Below are positions 6,181 through 12,616 of a stretch of DNA of 13,315 bases, piece after piece. This stretch comes from Chloroflexia bacterium. GTDB lineage: Bacteria > Chloroflexota > Chloroflexia > Thermomicrobiales > JALYUS01. Location: NCBI GenBank assembly GCA_025928215.1, contig JAICJW010000078.1, positions 1 through 13,315 on the forward strand, read 5' to 3'. The position numbers and the translations under genes are program-made. The notes under the pieces were generated by a model. That model was not told the origin of the DNA and ran no database searches. It saw only the letters and a program-made list of their open reading frames with translations. The stretch's first letter is position 1; each line of letters starts with the position of its first letter.

Positions 6181-6585
6181 TTAGACGGTCGGGCCGCTTT
6201 CGCCGTCGCGGTTCGTGGCCGCTTTCGCCATCGCCCGCATCCGTGCGAGATTCTTGGCGAGTCCGATGATCGGTGTCGCGACCTGCTCGGAGACGAATTC
6301 CGTCGTCCCCTTGACGCGCTGGGCGGTCTGCGTCAGTTCGCCCGCCGTTCGGGTCAGTTCTTCGAGGACGGGAATCAGTTTATCTTTCATCAGCAGTGAG
6401 ACGTAGGCGAAGATGCCGACCATCGCCGCGAGCAGCAGCACGGTGACGACGAAAAGCCCGGCGAGGAAGATGATCGCGAGATCGCGCAGTTGCTGGAGGC
6501 CGTCCCAGTGGTAGAGCAGGATGCCGACGATGATTAACAGGACGAGCAACCCACCGGCGAGAATAAACGGCAACGCTTTCTTCAT
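6181..6585 (-). CDS. Two-helix membrane protein with C-terminal amphipathic region (hypothetical)
   Basis: A 134-residue protein with membrane segments at about 5-25 (ALPFILAGGLLVLLIIVGILL) and 35-65, followed by a predicted cytoplasmic amphipathic or coiled-coil stretch (68-125) with regular Thr/Gln/Leu spacing (ELTRTAGELTQTAQRVKGT). This recalls DUF948-type proteins, but I cannot confirm the family. The frame is open upstream to 6708; the ATG at 6585 is chosen because AAGGAG lies 6 nt before it and the N-terminus MKKALPF is typical of a membrane insertion signal. It sits between a 92-residue membrane protein gene (74 nt upstream) and the YtxH gene (15 nt downstream) on one transcript. A membrane-stabilising or scaffold role is possible; nothing is shown. 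Confidence 0.8.
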   Translation of the reverse strand: MKKALPFILAGGLLVLLIIVGILLYHWDGLQQLRDLAIIFLAGLFVVTVLLLAAMVGIFAYVSLLMKDKLIPVLEELTRTAGELTQTAQRVKGTTEFVSEQVATPIIGLAKNLARMRAMAKAATNRDGESGPTV

Positions 6586-6659
6586 TCCTCGCTCCTTCAA
6601 CGTGTCACGTGTTGCCCGCACCCGGTCGCGAGCGATTGCCGACGCCTCTCTGTTCCTCG

Positions 6660-6938
6660 TTACTCCCCGGTTTCCGCCCGTGTAATCGCACGGAAGGTGA
6701 TGAGCCATGCCAGCAGAATGGCGCCGAAACCGCCCACGAGCGCGGAGCCGACCGGGACATTGCCGTACCGGAGCCAGCCGCCACCCGCGAGTGTCGCCGC
6801 GATCTCACCCGCGAACACACCGACCACCGCCGCGACGAGATAAACCGGCAGTTGCCACAAGGATCGCCCGAGCATCGCATGTGCGAGTAGGCCAAGAATC
6901 CCGGCAAGCAGGACGCTCAGAAGCACCGACGGGGACAC
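6660..6938 (-). CDS. Small three-helix membrane protein (hypothetical)
   Basis: A 92-residue, very hydrophobic protein with likely helices at about 3-22, 28-50 and 62-84. The glycine-rich linker AGGGWLRYGNVPVGSALVGGFGAILL recalls small GlsB/YeaQ-like membrane proteins, though the match is only impressionistic. A longer in-frame reading to 7103 lies wholly inside mnmA and is rejected. The GTG at 6938 has a full AGGAGGT site (6943-6949) at ideal spacing. That site overlaps the mnmA stop codon (6949-6951), so the two genes are tightly joined. No catalytic motif is visible. Confidence 0.75.
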   Translation of the reverse strand: MSPSVLLSVLLAGILGLLAHAMLGRSLWQLPVYLVAAVVGVFAGEIAATLAGGGWLRYGNVPVGSALVGGFGAILLAWLITFRAITRAETGE

Positions 6939-6948
6939 GGCAACCTCC

Positions 6949-8217
6949 TCACTCTCCCTCGCCAATGACCGCGAGATCGCGCGTCGCGATAACGGCGATG
7001 GGAGATGCAGTTTGCATGCCAGCCAGCGCGTCCATAGCCAGCGGAGTGCCGTCGCCCCGCTCGACGCGGGCGATTGTGCCGCCGCCGAGCACCTCCTCGC
7101 CACGGTAAAAGACCACCGCCTGGCCCGGTGTCGCGGCGGGCTGTCGGAGTCCGTCGGGAAAGACGAGGCGCGCCGTCCGCTCCGGCAGCGGCGTCAGAAT
7201 CGCCGGTACGGGCGTGCTCCGGTAGCGCACCATCGCCGCGACTGCGACCGGTTCCGTCGGCGTTTCGCCGATGAATAGGACATCGTCGGCGACGAGCGCA
7301 TACGCCGTGAGATCATCGGCGCTACCGATGACGACGCGGTTCGTGTCGCGCTCCATCCCGACGACGTAGCGCCGCTCACCCTGCGCGATACGCAGGCCGC
7401 GCCGCTGCCCGACGGTGTAATGCCCGATCCCCGCATGCTGACCGACGACCGCGCCGCCGGTGTCCACGATCTCACCGGGCGTGAAGGCGTCCGGCTGCCG
7501 CTCAGCGACGATGCGGGCGTAATCGCCATCCGGCACGAAACAGATGTCCTGGCTCTCCGGCTTCTCCGCGACGGGCAGATCGTGCGCCCGCGCGATTGCC
7601 CGCACTTCCCGCTTCGTCAGCGTGCCGAGCGGGAGGAGCGTGCGCGCCAGTTGCTGCTGCGTGAACGTGTAGAGAACGGATGATTGATCTTTCGTCTCGT
7701 CCACGGCTCGATGGAGATGAGAATTTCCGTCCGCATCCCGCCGGATGATCGCGTAGTGGCCGGTAGCAAGGTAATCCGCACCCATCGCGATGGCGCGACC
7801 GAGCAAAGCGGCGAACTTCAGGTGCCGGTTGCAGTTCAGGCAGGGGTTCGGCGTGCGCCCGGCGGCGTATTCGGCGGCGAATGGCGCGATGACATGCTGC
7901 TCGAACTGCCGCTCGAAGTTGAGCGGATAGAAGGGAACATGCAGCGTCTGGCAGATAGCGCGGGCATCCTCCACGCCTTCCAATCCGCAGCACGAACCGG
8001 TGCCATGCGCGACCGCGCCCGTCTCGTCGCCGCTGTAGAGGCGCATCGTAATGCCGACGACGTCATAGCCGGCATCCCGCATCAGGAGGGCGGTCACGGC
8101 GCTATCCACGCCGCCGCTCATCGCCACGACGCATTTTTTCTTCTCGCCCGGCGCCAGCGGCGGGATCGCGGCCCGCGCCATGATCGCTGCGCTATCGTCT
8201 GTCTCTGGAGGCGTCAT
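6949..8217 (-). CDS. mnmA: tRNA-specific 2-thiouridylase MnmA
   Basis: A 422-residue enzyme that thiolates U34 of tRNAs for Lys, Glu and Gln using sulfur passed from a cysteine desulfurase. The PP-loop SGGVDS (34-39) binds ATP; GSCCGLEGVEDARAI (74-88), RTPNPCLNCNRHLKF (121-135), ATGHYA (151-156), KDQSSVLY (176-183) and ESQDICFVPDGDY (221-233) are all MnmA signatures. Cys129 corresponds to the E. coli catalytic Cys102 and Cys225 to Cys199. Position 126, Asp in E. coli, is Cys, making a CxxC plus distal Cys set as in MnmA enzymes thought to carry an iron-sulfur cluster. The protein runs about 40 residues past the usual GGGxI end. The ATG at 8217 is used; its GAAGGA is 14 nt away, so an ATG at 8181 giving a 410-residue protein is also possible. 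First gene of a four-gene operon. Confidence 0.95.
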   Translation of the reverse strand: MTPPETDDSAAIMARAAIPPLAPGEKKKCVVAMSGGVDSAVTALLMRDAGYDVVGITMRLYSGDETGAVAHGTGSCCGLEGVEDARAICQTLHVPFYPLNFERQFEQHVIAPFAAEYAAGRTPNPCLNCNRHLKFAALLGRAIAMGADYLATGHYAIIRRDADGNSHLHRAVDETKDQSSVLYTFTQQQLARTLLPLGTLTKREVRAIARAHDLPVAEKPESQDICFVPDGDYARIVAERQPDAFTPGEIVDTGGAVVGQHAGIGHYTVGQRRGLRIAQGERRYVVGMERDTNRVVIGSADDLTAYALVADDVLFIGETPTEPVAVAAMVRYRSTPVPAILTPLPERTARLVFPDGLRQPAATPGQAVVFYRGEEVLGGGTIARVERGDGTPLAMDALAGMQTASPIAVIATRDLAVIGEGE

Positions 8218-8293
8218 CGTGTTGCTCAGTGTCCTTCAGTGATGCGCGAGCGGAATGTGCCAGCAAAACGTGCGTGGCGTCCTAATGCCGGTC

Positions 8294-8299
8294 ATTGTA
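8294..8299 (-). promoter_or_regulatory. -10 box TACAAT of the mnmA operon
   Basis: On the minus strand TACAAT (8299-8294), preceded by ATGG, would start transcription near 8287 and leave a leader of about 70 nt before the ATG at 8217. The -35 is not clear. The box lies in the divergent region shared with the amidase, about 40 bp from that gene's own -10. Confidence 0.45.
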
Positions 8300-8337
8300 C
8301 CATGTGAGCGATCACGATAGCGGCGGTGCGCGGCTTC

Positions 8338-8346
8338 TGCTATACA
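8338..8346 (+). promoter_or_regulatory. Extended -10 promoter TGC-TATACA for the amidase unit
   Basis: TG (8338-8339), one base and TATACA (8341-8346) make an extended -10 element. The predicted start near 8353 gives a leader of about 31 nt to the GTG at 8384. No -35 is needed for this promoter class, and none is obvious. The box shares TGC-TAT with the elements at 2852 and 11969. Confidence 0.55.
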
Positions 8347-8383
8347 GAGATGCACCGAATAGCCGGATGGAAAGGAGCGCGCG

Positions 8384-9799
8384 GTGTCCGAATTGCCCCG
8401 AACGATTGTGGAGGCCGGGCAGTGGTTGCGGAGCGGGAAGATCACCGCGACCGAACTGACGGAAGCGATGCTCGCCCGCTGCCATGCGGCGCAGGATCGC
8501 CTCGGCGCCTTCAATGTCATCACCGATGAAGCGGCGATGGCGGCGGCGCGGGCGGCGGACGCCGAATTCGCTCGTGGCATTGATCGCGGCCCGCTCCTGG
8601 GCATCCCGCTCGGCATCAAAGACTTGCTCGCCACGAGCGACGCACCGACGACCGCGAACAGCCGTCTGCTCGATCCGTCATGGGGCCAGCGGGAGGATGC
8701 AACCGTCGTGCGGAAGCTGCGCGACGCGGGCGCGGTGCTGATGGGCAAAACCGTCCTCCATGAGTTCGCGATTGGCTGGCCCGACCCCGCCACCGGATTC
8801 CCGATCGCGAGAAACCCGTGGGACCCGACGCGCACGCCGGGCGGATCGAGTTCCGGCACCGGCACGGCGGTCTGCGCGGGGCTGGTGCTCGGCGGCCTTG
8901 GCTCCGACACCGGCGGCTCCATCCGTGGCCCGGCGTCGTACTGCGGGATCAGCGGCCTCAAACCGACCTTCGGGCGCGTCAGCAAGGAGGGGGCCGTCCC
9001 TCTCGGCTACAGTCTCGACACCGTCGGGCCGCTGGCGCGCACCGCGCGGGACTGCGCGATCATCTTCGATGTAATCGCTGGATACGACCCCGCCGACCCC
9101 TGCACGGTCAATGTCCCGGTGCCGTCGATGACGGCGGGGTTGGACGGCACGCTTGCCGGGGTGCGCATCGGCATCCCGCGCGACTACTTCTTCACCGCGC
9201 CCGAATTGGACGCCGAGGTGAAGGCGGCGGTTCTCGCGGCGGTGGAGACAATGCGCGGCGCGGGCGCGACGGTCGTGGAGATTGACTTGCCCTATAGCGA
9301 GAGCGCGGCGGCGGCGCAGCGCGTGACGATCAGCGTGGAGGCGTACGCCTATCACGAGCGGAACCTACGCGAGCAGCCGGAATTATACGGCATGCACACG
9401 CGCTTGCGTCTCATGCAAGGCATGCTCTTTACGGCGGCGGACTTCGTGCAGGCGCAGCGCGTCCGCTCGGTAGTGCGCGACGCGTGGACAGCGGCGATGC
9501 GGGCCGTTGACGTGCTGATCGTCCCATCCTCGACCGCCGTCGCGCCGACGTTCGAGAGCTACGATGGGGCGAAGGTGGACACGTCGCCAACCTTTACCGG
9601 CGTCTGGAATCTCGTGGGTTTTCCCGCGCTCAGTGCGCACTGTGGATTCTCGAAGGCGGGCCTGCCGATTGGTATGCAGATCGTCGGCGCGCCCTTCACG
9701 GAACCAATGCTCTTGCGCGTTGGCGATGCGTATCAGCGGATCACCGATTGGCATACCCGCGTCCCGGAGGCCAATCCGGCAACGGAGGTGACGGCATGA
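8384..9799 (+). CDS. Amidase signature family hydrolase
   Basis: A 471-residue amidase-signature enzyme, expected to hydrolyse an amide to acid and ammonia in the cytoplasm. The Ser-cisSer-Lys triad is intact: Lys79 in GIPLGIKDLL, cis-Ser155 in TPGGSSSGTG (151-160) and nucleophile Ser179 in GSDTGGSIRGPAS (173-185). The spacing matches GatA (Lys79, Ser154, Ser178 in S. aureus). ISGLKPTFGRVSKEGAVPL and LDTVGPLARTARD follow, as usual. The GTG start has AAAGGAG 6 nt upstream. The stop overlaps the start of a GatC/AtzG-like small gene in ATGA. No GatB is present nearby, so a catabolic amidase acting with a small partner is more likely than the Glu-tRNA amidotransferase. Substrate unknown; AtzE-like or general amidase roles are both open. 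Confidence 0.9.
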   Translation: MSELPRTIVEAGQWLRSGKITATELTEAMLARCHAAQDRLGAFNVITDEAAMAAARAADAEFARGIDRGPLLGIPLGIKDLLATSDAPTTANSRLLDPSWGQREDATVVRKLRDAGAVLMGKTVLHEFAIGWPDPATGFPIARNPWDPTRTPGGSSSGTGTAVCAGLVLGGLGSDTGGSIRGPASYCGISGLKPTFGRVSKEGAVPLGYSLDTVGPLARTARDCAIIFDVIAGYDPADPCTVNVPVPSMTAGLDGTLAGVRIGIPRDYFFTAPELDAEVKAAVLAAVETMRGAGATVVEIDLPYSESAAAAQRVTISVEAYAYHERNLREQPELYGMHTRLRLMQGMLFTAADFVQAQRVRSVVRDAWTAAMRAVDVLIVPSSTAVAPTFESYDGAKVDTSPTFTGVWNLVGFPALSAHCGFSKAGLPIGMQIVGAPFTEPMLLRVGDAYQRITDWHTRVPEANPATEVTA

Positions 9800-9996
9800 C
9801 CAGGGAGACGCAGGCGGATGCCGCCGCGACGGTGGATCGGCTACTCGCCATCGCGGGACTGACCGTGACGCCGGAGGAGCATGACTACTTCGTGCGCGCC
9901 TATCCGATCCTGCGCGAATCGCTTCAGCATCTACGCATCCCGGAGGCGCGCGAAGCCGAACCGGCCTTGATCTACCCGGCGGACAACCGGCGCTGA
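9796..9996 (+). CDS. GatC/AtzG-like small protein, likely amidase partner
   Basis: A 66-residue protein with two predicted helices (TVDRLLAIAGL and TPEEHDYFVRAYPILRESLQHLR) and the tail EAEPALIYPAD. The layout, a helix with TxEE followed by a longer helix and an acidic-Pro tail, resembles GatC and, more closely, AtzG-like (DUF4089) proteins, whose tail I recall as ELEPAPVF. Those proteins bind and stabilise amidase-signature partners. The ATG at 9796 overlaps the amidase stop and has GGAGGTG 5 nt upstream within the amidase reading frame, so the two are co-translated. The family call rests on pattern and context and is moderately sure. The stop lies 14 nt from the end of the convergent dehydrogenase gene, with no hairpin between them. 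Confidence 0.75.
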   Translation: MTRETQADAAATVDRLLAIAGLTVTPEEHDYFVRAYPILRESLQHLRIPEAREAEPALIYPADNRR

Positions 9997-10010
9997 CCGG
10001 GTCTCCCCGC

Positions 10011-10916
10011 CTACTCCCCTGATCCGGGTTTGAGGAAGTCCGGCTGCGCCCAGGCAGGGTGAGGATAGGTATAGAAGCCGCGACCGGTCTTCATGCCGAG
10101 GTCGCCGCGTGCGACGCGGTCAGTGAGGATGAGCGGCGGCAGGTCGGATGGATCGTTGCTCTCGGAGGCGTAATGCTCCTCGATGTCCTTCACCACATCG
10201 AGGCCGATCTCGTCCATCTTGCCGAACGGCCCCATCGGGGTGTGATACATCGTCATCCAGGCGCGATCCACATCTTCGAATGAGGCGACACCGCTCGCTA
10301 CGACCTTCAGCGTCTCCTTCTTGATCGCGCGCCAGACGCGGTTGAAGATGAAGCCGGTGCTCTCTTTCTGCACGTGGAGGGGCAGGAGCGCAATCGTCCG
10401 TGCGTACATGGTCAGCGCGTCCACCGTCTCCGCGTCGGTCTTCGTGCCCCGGCCGATCTCGACCATCGGTATCTCCCAGATCGGATTGTAGAAGTGGAGA
10501 TTCGCGACGTTCTCCGGGCGGGTCGTGGCATCTTCGAGATAACTGACGCGGATTGAGGAACTGTTTGTCGCGATGATCGCGCGCTCGCGGCAAAGCTCGT
10601 CCAGCTGGCTGAACAGCGCGCGCTTCATGTCCACGCGCTCCGGAATCGCCTCGATGACGAGGTCCACATCGCGCACGGCGCTCGCCAGATCATGGGCGTA
10701 GCGAAGGCGCCCCTCGATCTCATCTATCTCGATCCGCGCGAGCGTTCCCTGTGCCAGCCAGCCGCTCAGGATGTCGTGAATCGCCGCGCGTGCCCGGTCG
10801 AGGGCAGCCGGATCGCTGTCGTGGAGCGTGACGGGAAGGCCATACTGCGCGGTGCGCAGGGCGATCAGCCGTCCCATCGTTCCCGTGCCGATCATCGCGA
10901 CGCGCTCAATGTGCAT
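10011..10916 (-). CDS. 3-hydroxyacyl-CoA dehydrogenase, short form
   Basis: A 301-residue member of the 3HCDH family, with an N-terminal NAD-binding domain and a C-terminal helical dimerisation domain, predicted to oxidise L-3-hydroxyacyl-CoA to 3-ketoacyl-CoA. Seen motifs are IGTGTMG (9-15), VIEAIPERVDMK (87-98), the catalytic-site blocks TNSSS (117-121), NLHFYNP (139-145, His141), VEIG with Glu153, GFIFNR (188-193, Asn192) and the C-terminal KTGRGFYTY (276-284). Length is close to the usual 280-300 of stand-alone enzymes. The ATG at 10916 has GGAGG upstream. It starts 15 nt after the stop of a second dehydrogenase of the same family, so both come from one mRNA. Butyryl-chain (Hbd-like) versus longer or aromatic substrates cannot be told. 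Confidence 0.9.
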   Translation of the reverse strand: MHIERVAMIGTGTMGRLIALRTAQYGLPVTLHDSDPAALDRARAAIHDILSGWLAQGTLARIEIDEIEGRLRYAHDLASAVRDVDLVIEAIPERVDMKRALFSQLDELCRERAIIATNSSSIRVSYLEDATTRPENVANLHFYNPIWEIPMVEIGRGTKTDAETVDALTMYARTIALLPLHVQKESTGFIFNRVWRAIKKETLKVVASGVASFEDVDRAWMTMYHTPMGPFGKMDEIGLDVVKDIEEHYASESNDPSDLPPLILTDRVARGDLGMKTGRGFYTYPHPAWAQPDFLKPGSGE

Positions 10917-10931
10917 AACGTGCCTCCGTGG

Positions 10932-11933
10932 CTATTCTTCTCGATCATCGGTGCCCGCAACGATGGGCGGGAGGCGGGCGAGCAGTTCATTGAGGGCGGC
11001 ATACCGGCGGTCGCGCTCCAGGAGGAGTTGATCGCGTTCCTCGGGAGTGTAGGTGAAGAAGCCCGCGCCCGTCTTCGTGCCGAGTTTGCCTTGCGCGACG
11101 AGATCGTGGAGGATCGGTGGCATCTGAAACCGCTCGCCGTAGGCGCGCTCCATCGTCCCGGCGGCGCTCTCCCAGACATCGAGGCCCGCCATATCAGCGA
11201 TCAGGAACGGCCCGAAGAAGGGCATGCGGAAGCCGAAGGTGCTGCGGCAGACCTCGTCCACCTCACGCGGCGAGGCGAGGCCGTCTTGCACGCAGGCGAG
11301 CGCCTCGCGGAAGAGGGCGTTCTGGATGCGATTGGCGACGAAGCCGGGCGCGCTGCGGACGACAGCCGGGCGCTTGCCGATGGCGCGGAGGAATGCCACG
11401 ACCTGTGTGACGGCGGCAGGGTCGGTCGTGTCGTGCGGAATGACCTCGACGCCGGGCGTCCATTCGGGTGGATTGAACCAGTGGAGGCCGAGGAAGCGTT
11501 CGGCATTCAAGACGTGCTCCGCGAGGTCGTCTATCGGGAAGGAGGAGGTGTTCGAGACGATCACCGCGTCGGGCCGCGCCGCACGCGAGAGGCGGGCGAG
11601 CACGTCGTCCTTCACCTCCTGCTGCTCGAAGACTGCCTCGAAGATGAAATCCACGCCATCCACGGTTGCGGCGAGATCGGGGTTCGCGGTCACTGCCGCG
11701 CACCGCTCGACCGCTTCCGGCGGCATAATCCCGGCGGCGGCATGGCCGCGCACGCGCTGCATCAGCCGGTCGTACGCCTGCGCGGTCGCTTCCGGCGAGC
11801 GGTCGGTAATCCGCACCGTCAGCCCCGCCGCCGCGAACTGCTCCGCAACGCCCAATCCCATCGTGCCCGCGCCGATCACCGCCACCGTCCTCGGCCACGC
11901 TGGCGCGCCCGCTCCCACCGCTCCCGTCGCCAT
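10932..11933 (-). CDS. 3-hydroxyacyl-CoA dehydrogenase, long form
   Basis: A 333-residue 3HCDH-family enzyme. After a 14-residue Ala/Gly leader comes VAVIGAGTMG (17-26), then FIFEAVFEQQEVK (96-108), SNTSS (127-131), LHWFNPPEWTPGVEVI (150-165, His151, Glu163), GFVANR (197-202, Asn201) and KTGAGFFTYTPEERD (287-301). It is clearly different from the shorter downstream paralogue in the substrate-side loop (WFNPPEW against FYNPIWE) and has a charged, probably helical tail from about 296. The ATG at 11933 follows AAGGAGGAG. It is the first gene of a two-gene unit with an extended -10 promoter upstream. The pair may act on different chain lengths or steps of one catabolic route; this is inference. 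Confidence 0.9.
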   Translation of the reverse strand: MATGAVGAGAPAWPRTVAVIGAGTMGLGVAEQFAAAGLTVRITDRSPEATAQAYDRLMQRVRGHAAAGIMPPEAVERCAAVTANPDLAATVDGVDFIFEAVFEQQEVKDDVLARLSRAARPDAVIVSNTSSFPIDDLAEHVLNAERFLGLHWFNPPEWTPGVEVIPHDTTDPAAVTQVVAFLRAIGKRPAVVRSAPGFVANRIQNALFREALACVQDGLASPREVDEVCRSTFGFRMPFFGPFLIADMAGLDVWESAAGTMERAYGERFQMPPILHDLVAQGKLGTKTGAGFFTYTPEERDQLLLERDRRYAALNELLARLPPIVAGTDDREE

Positions 11934-11968
11934 TGTCTCCTCCTTCGCCTGTCATCAACGCGCCCCGC

Positions 11969-11977
11969 AGGATAGCA
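11969..11977 (-). promoter_or_regulatory. Extended -10 promoter TGC-TATCCT for the 3-hydroxyacyl-CoA dehydrogenase pair
   Basis: On the minus strand TG (11977-11976), one base and TATCCT (11974-11969) give a predicted start near 11962 and a leader of about 28 nt to the ATG at 11933. The nonamer is identical to that at 2852-2860 on the plus strand. Confidence 0.5.
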
Positions 11978-12110
11978 GAAATCGTGAACCGCCAATACTG
12001 CCCAGAGGGCACCCGCAAGTGCGCCGAGGGAAAAGAGAAAATGAGAGAATCGGCGAAACGTTCCTCGCGTGCGTATCCTTCCCGGCGTTCTTGGCGGTTC
12101 TCATTTTCAG
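11970..12110. repeat. Imperfect inverted repeat / possible decayed repeat element
   Basis: The 186-nt divergent gap has no gene but holds two inverted pairs: GAACCGCCAA (11986-11995) with TTGGCGGTTC (12091-12100), and GAAAATGAGA (12037-12046) with TCTCATTTTC (12099-12108). They cross and slightly overlap. Read outwards on opposite strands, both halves carry TTGGCGGTTC next to a TTTC stretch, as if two degenerate copies of one sequence lie head to head. The right half ends directly before the ribosome binding site of the lipocalin-like gene. A TATCCT at 12074-12079 is a possible -10 for that gene. Confidence 0.5.
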
Positions 12111-12119
12111 GGGGCGAGC

Positions 12120-12518
12120 ATGGAGCAATTCGTTGGCGTGTACCGGCTGGTATCGTGGGAGGTATGGGAGGATGGGGTGGCGACGTACCCGCTGGGGGAT
12201 GCACCGCGGGGAATGATTGTCTACACGGCGGGCGGCCATATGGCGGTGCAGATGATGCGCCCTGACCGGCCAGCGTTCACGTCCGGAGATCGGTGGCGCT
12301 CGACGCCGGAGGAAGTGCAGGCGGCATATGGCGGCTACAATGCCTATTGCGGCCGGTACGATGTCCACGAAGCGGAGGGGTACGTCTCACACCGGCTGGA
12401 AAGCAGCCTCTATCCGAATCGCGTCGGCACCGAACTGCAACGCGTCTACGCCTTCACCGGCAATCGCCTGATCCTCACGACGCCGGACTCACGCATGACC
12501 TGGGAGCGCATCGAGTGA
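12120..12518 (+). CDS. Lipocalin-like domain protein
   Basis: A 132-residue protein matching the lipocalin-like family often annotated Lipocalin_5. The order of conserved blocks is FVGVYRLVSWE (4-14), YPLGDAPRGMIVYTAGGHMAVQMMRPDRP (23-51), YNAYCGRYDV (73-82), HRLESSLYPNRVGTELQRVYAF (91-112) and NRLILTTPDSRMTWER (115-130). These make a small beta barrel thought to bind a hydrophobic ligand; in some fungal and bacterial clusters related proteins act as cyclases or isomerases, but no function can be assigned here. The ATG at 12120 is chosen over upstream in-frame codons because AGGGGG lies 5 nt before it and the family N-terminus begins there. No signal peptide is seen, so it is probably cytoplasmic. 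The gene appears to be alone on its transcript. Confidence 0.85.
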   Translation: MEQFVGVYRLVSWEVWEDGVATYPLGDAPRGMIVYTAGGHMAVQMMRPDRPAFTSGDRWRSTPEEVQAAYGGYNAYCGRYDVHEAEGYVSHRLESSLYPNRVGTELQRVYAFTGNRLILTTPDSRMTWERIE

Positions 12519-12534
12519 GCCGCGCGGCGCGCCG

Positions 12535-12563
12535 TTGTGTGGAGTGATGGAGGCTGGTAGGCT
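12535..12563 (+). promoter_or_regulatory. Candidate promoter (TTGTGT - 17 nt - TAGGCT) of the glycosyltransferase gene
   Basis: TTGTGT (12535-12540) and TAGGCT (12558-12563) are separated by 17 nt, and TGG directly before the -10 gives an extended -10. The hexamers are poor matches, but the 12-mer GGTAGGCTGACG around the -10 recurs with one change upstream of the SDR gene. The leader to the ATG at 12617 would be about 47 nt. Confidence 0.35.
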
Positions 12564-12616
12564 GACGGACAGCGCGAAGTCGTAGCTGTTCACATGTGCA
12601 TCGTTCGAGGGCATGG

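Noticed and set aside
6600..6610. ACGTG-T-CACGT palindrome between two membrane protein genes as an operator
   Set aside because: Short, single copy, inside an operon leader and with no -35/-10 elements around it.
8384..9799. GatA of the Glu-tRNA(Gln) amidotransferase
   Set aside because: The triad spacing fits, but gatB is absent and the small partner follows and resembles AtzG more than GatC, so a general amidase is the safer call.
10692..11975. Plus-strand open frame of over 420 codons opposite the dehydrogenase pair
   Set aside because: Both dehydrogenases are complete with motifs, starts and ribosome binding sites; the opposite frame crosses both genes.
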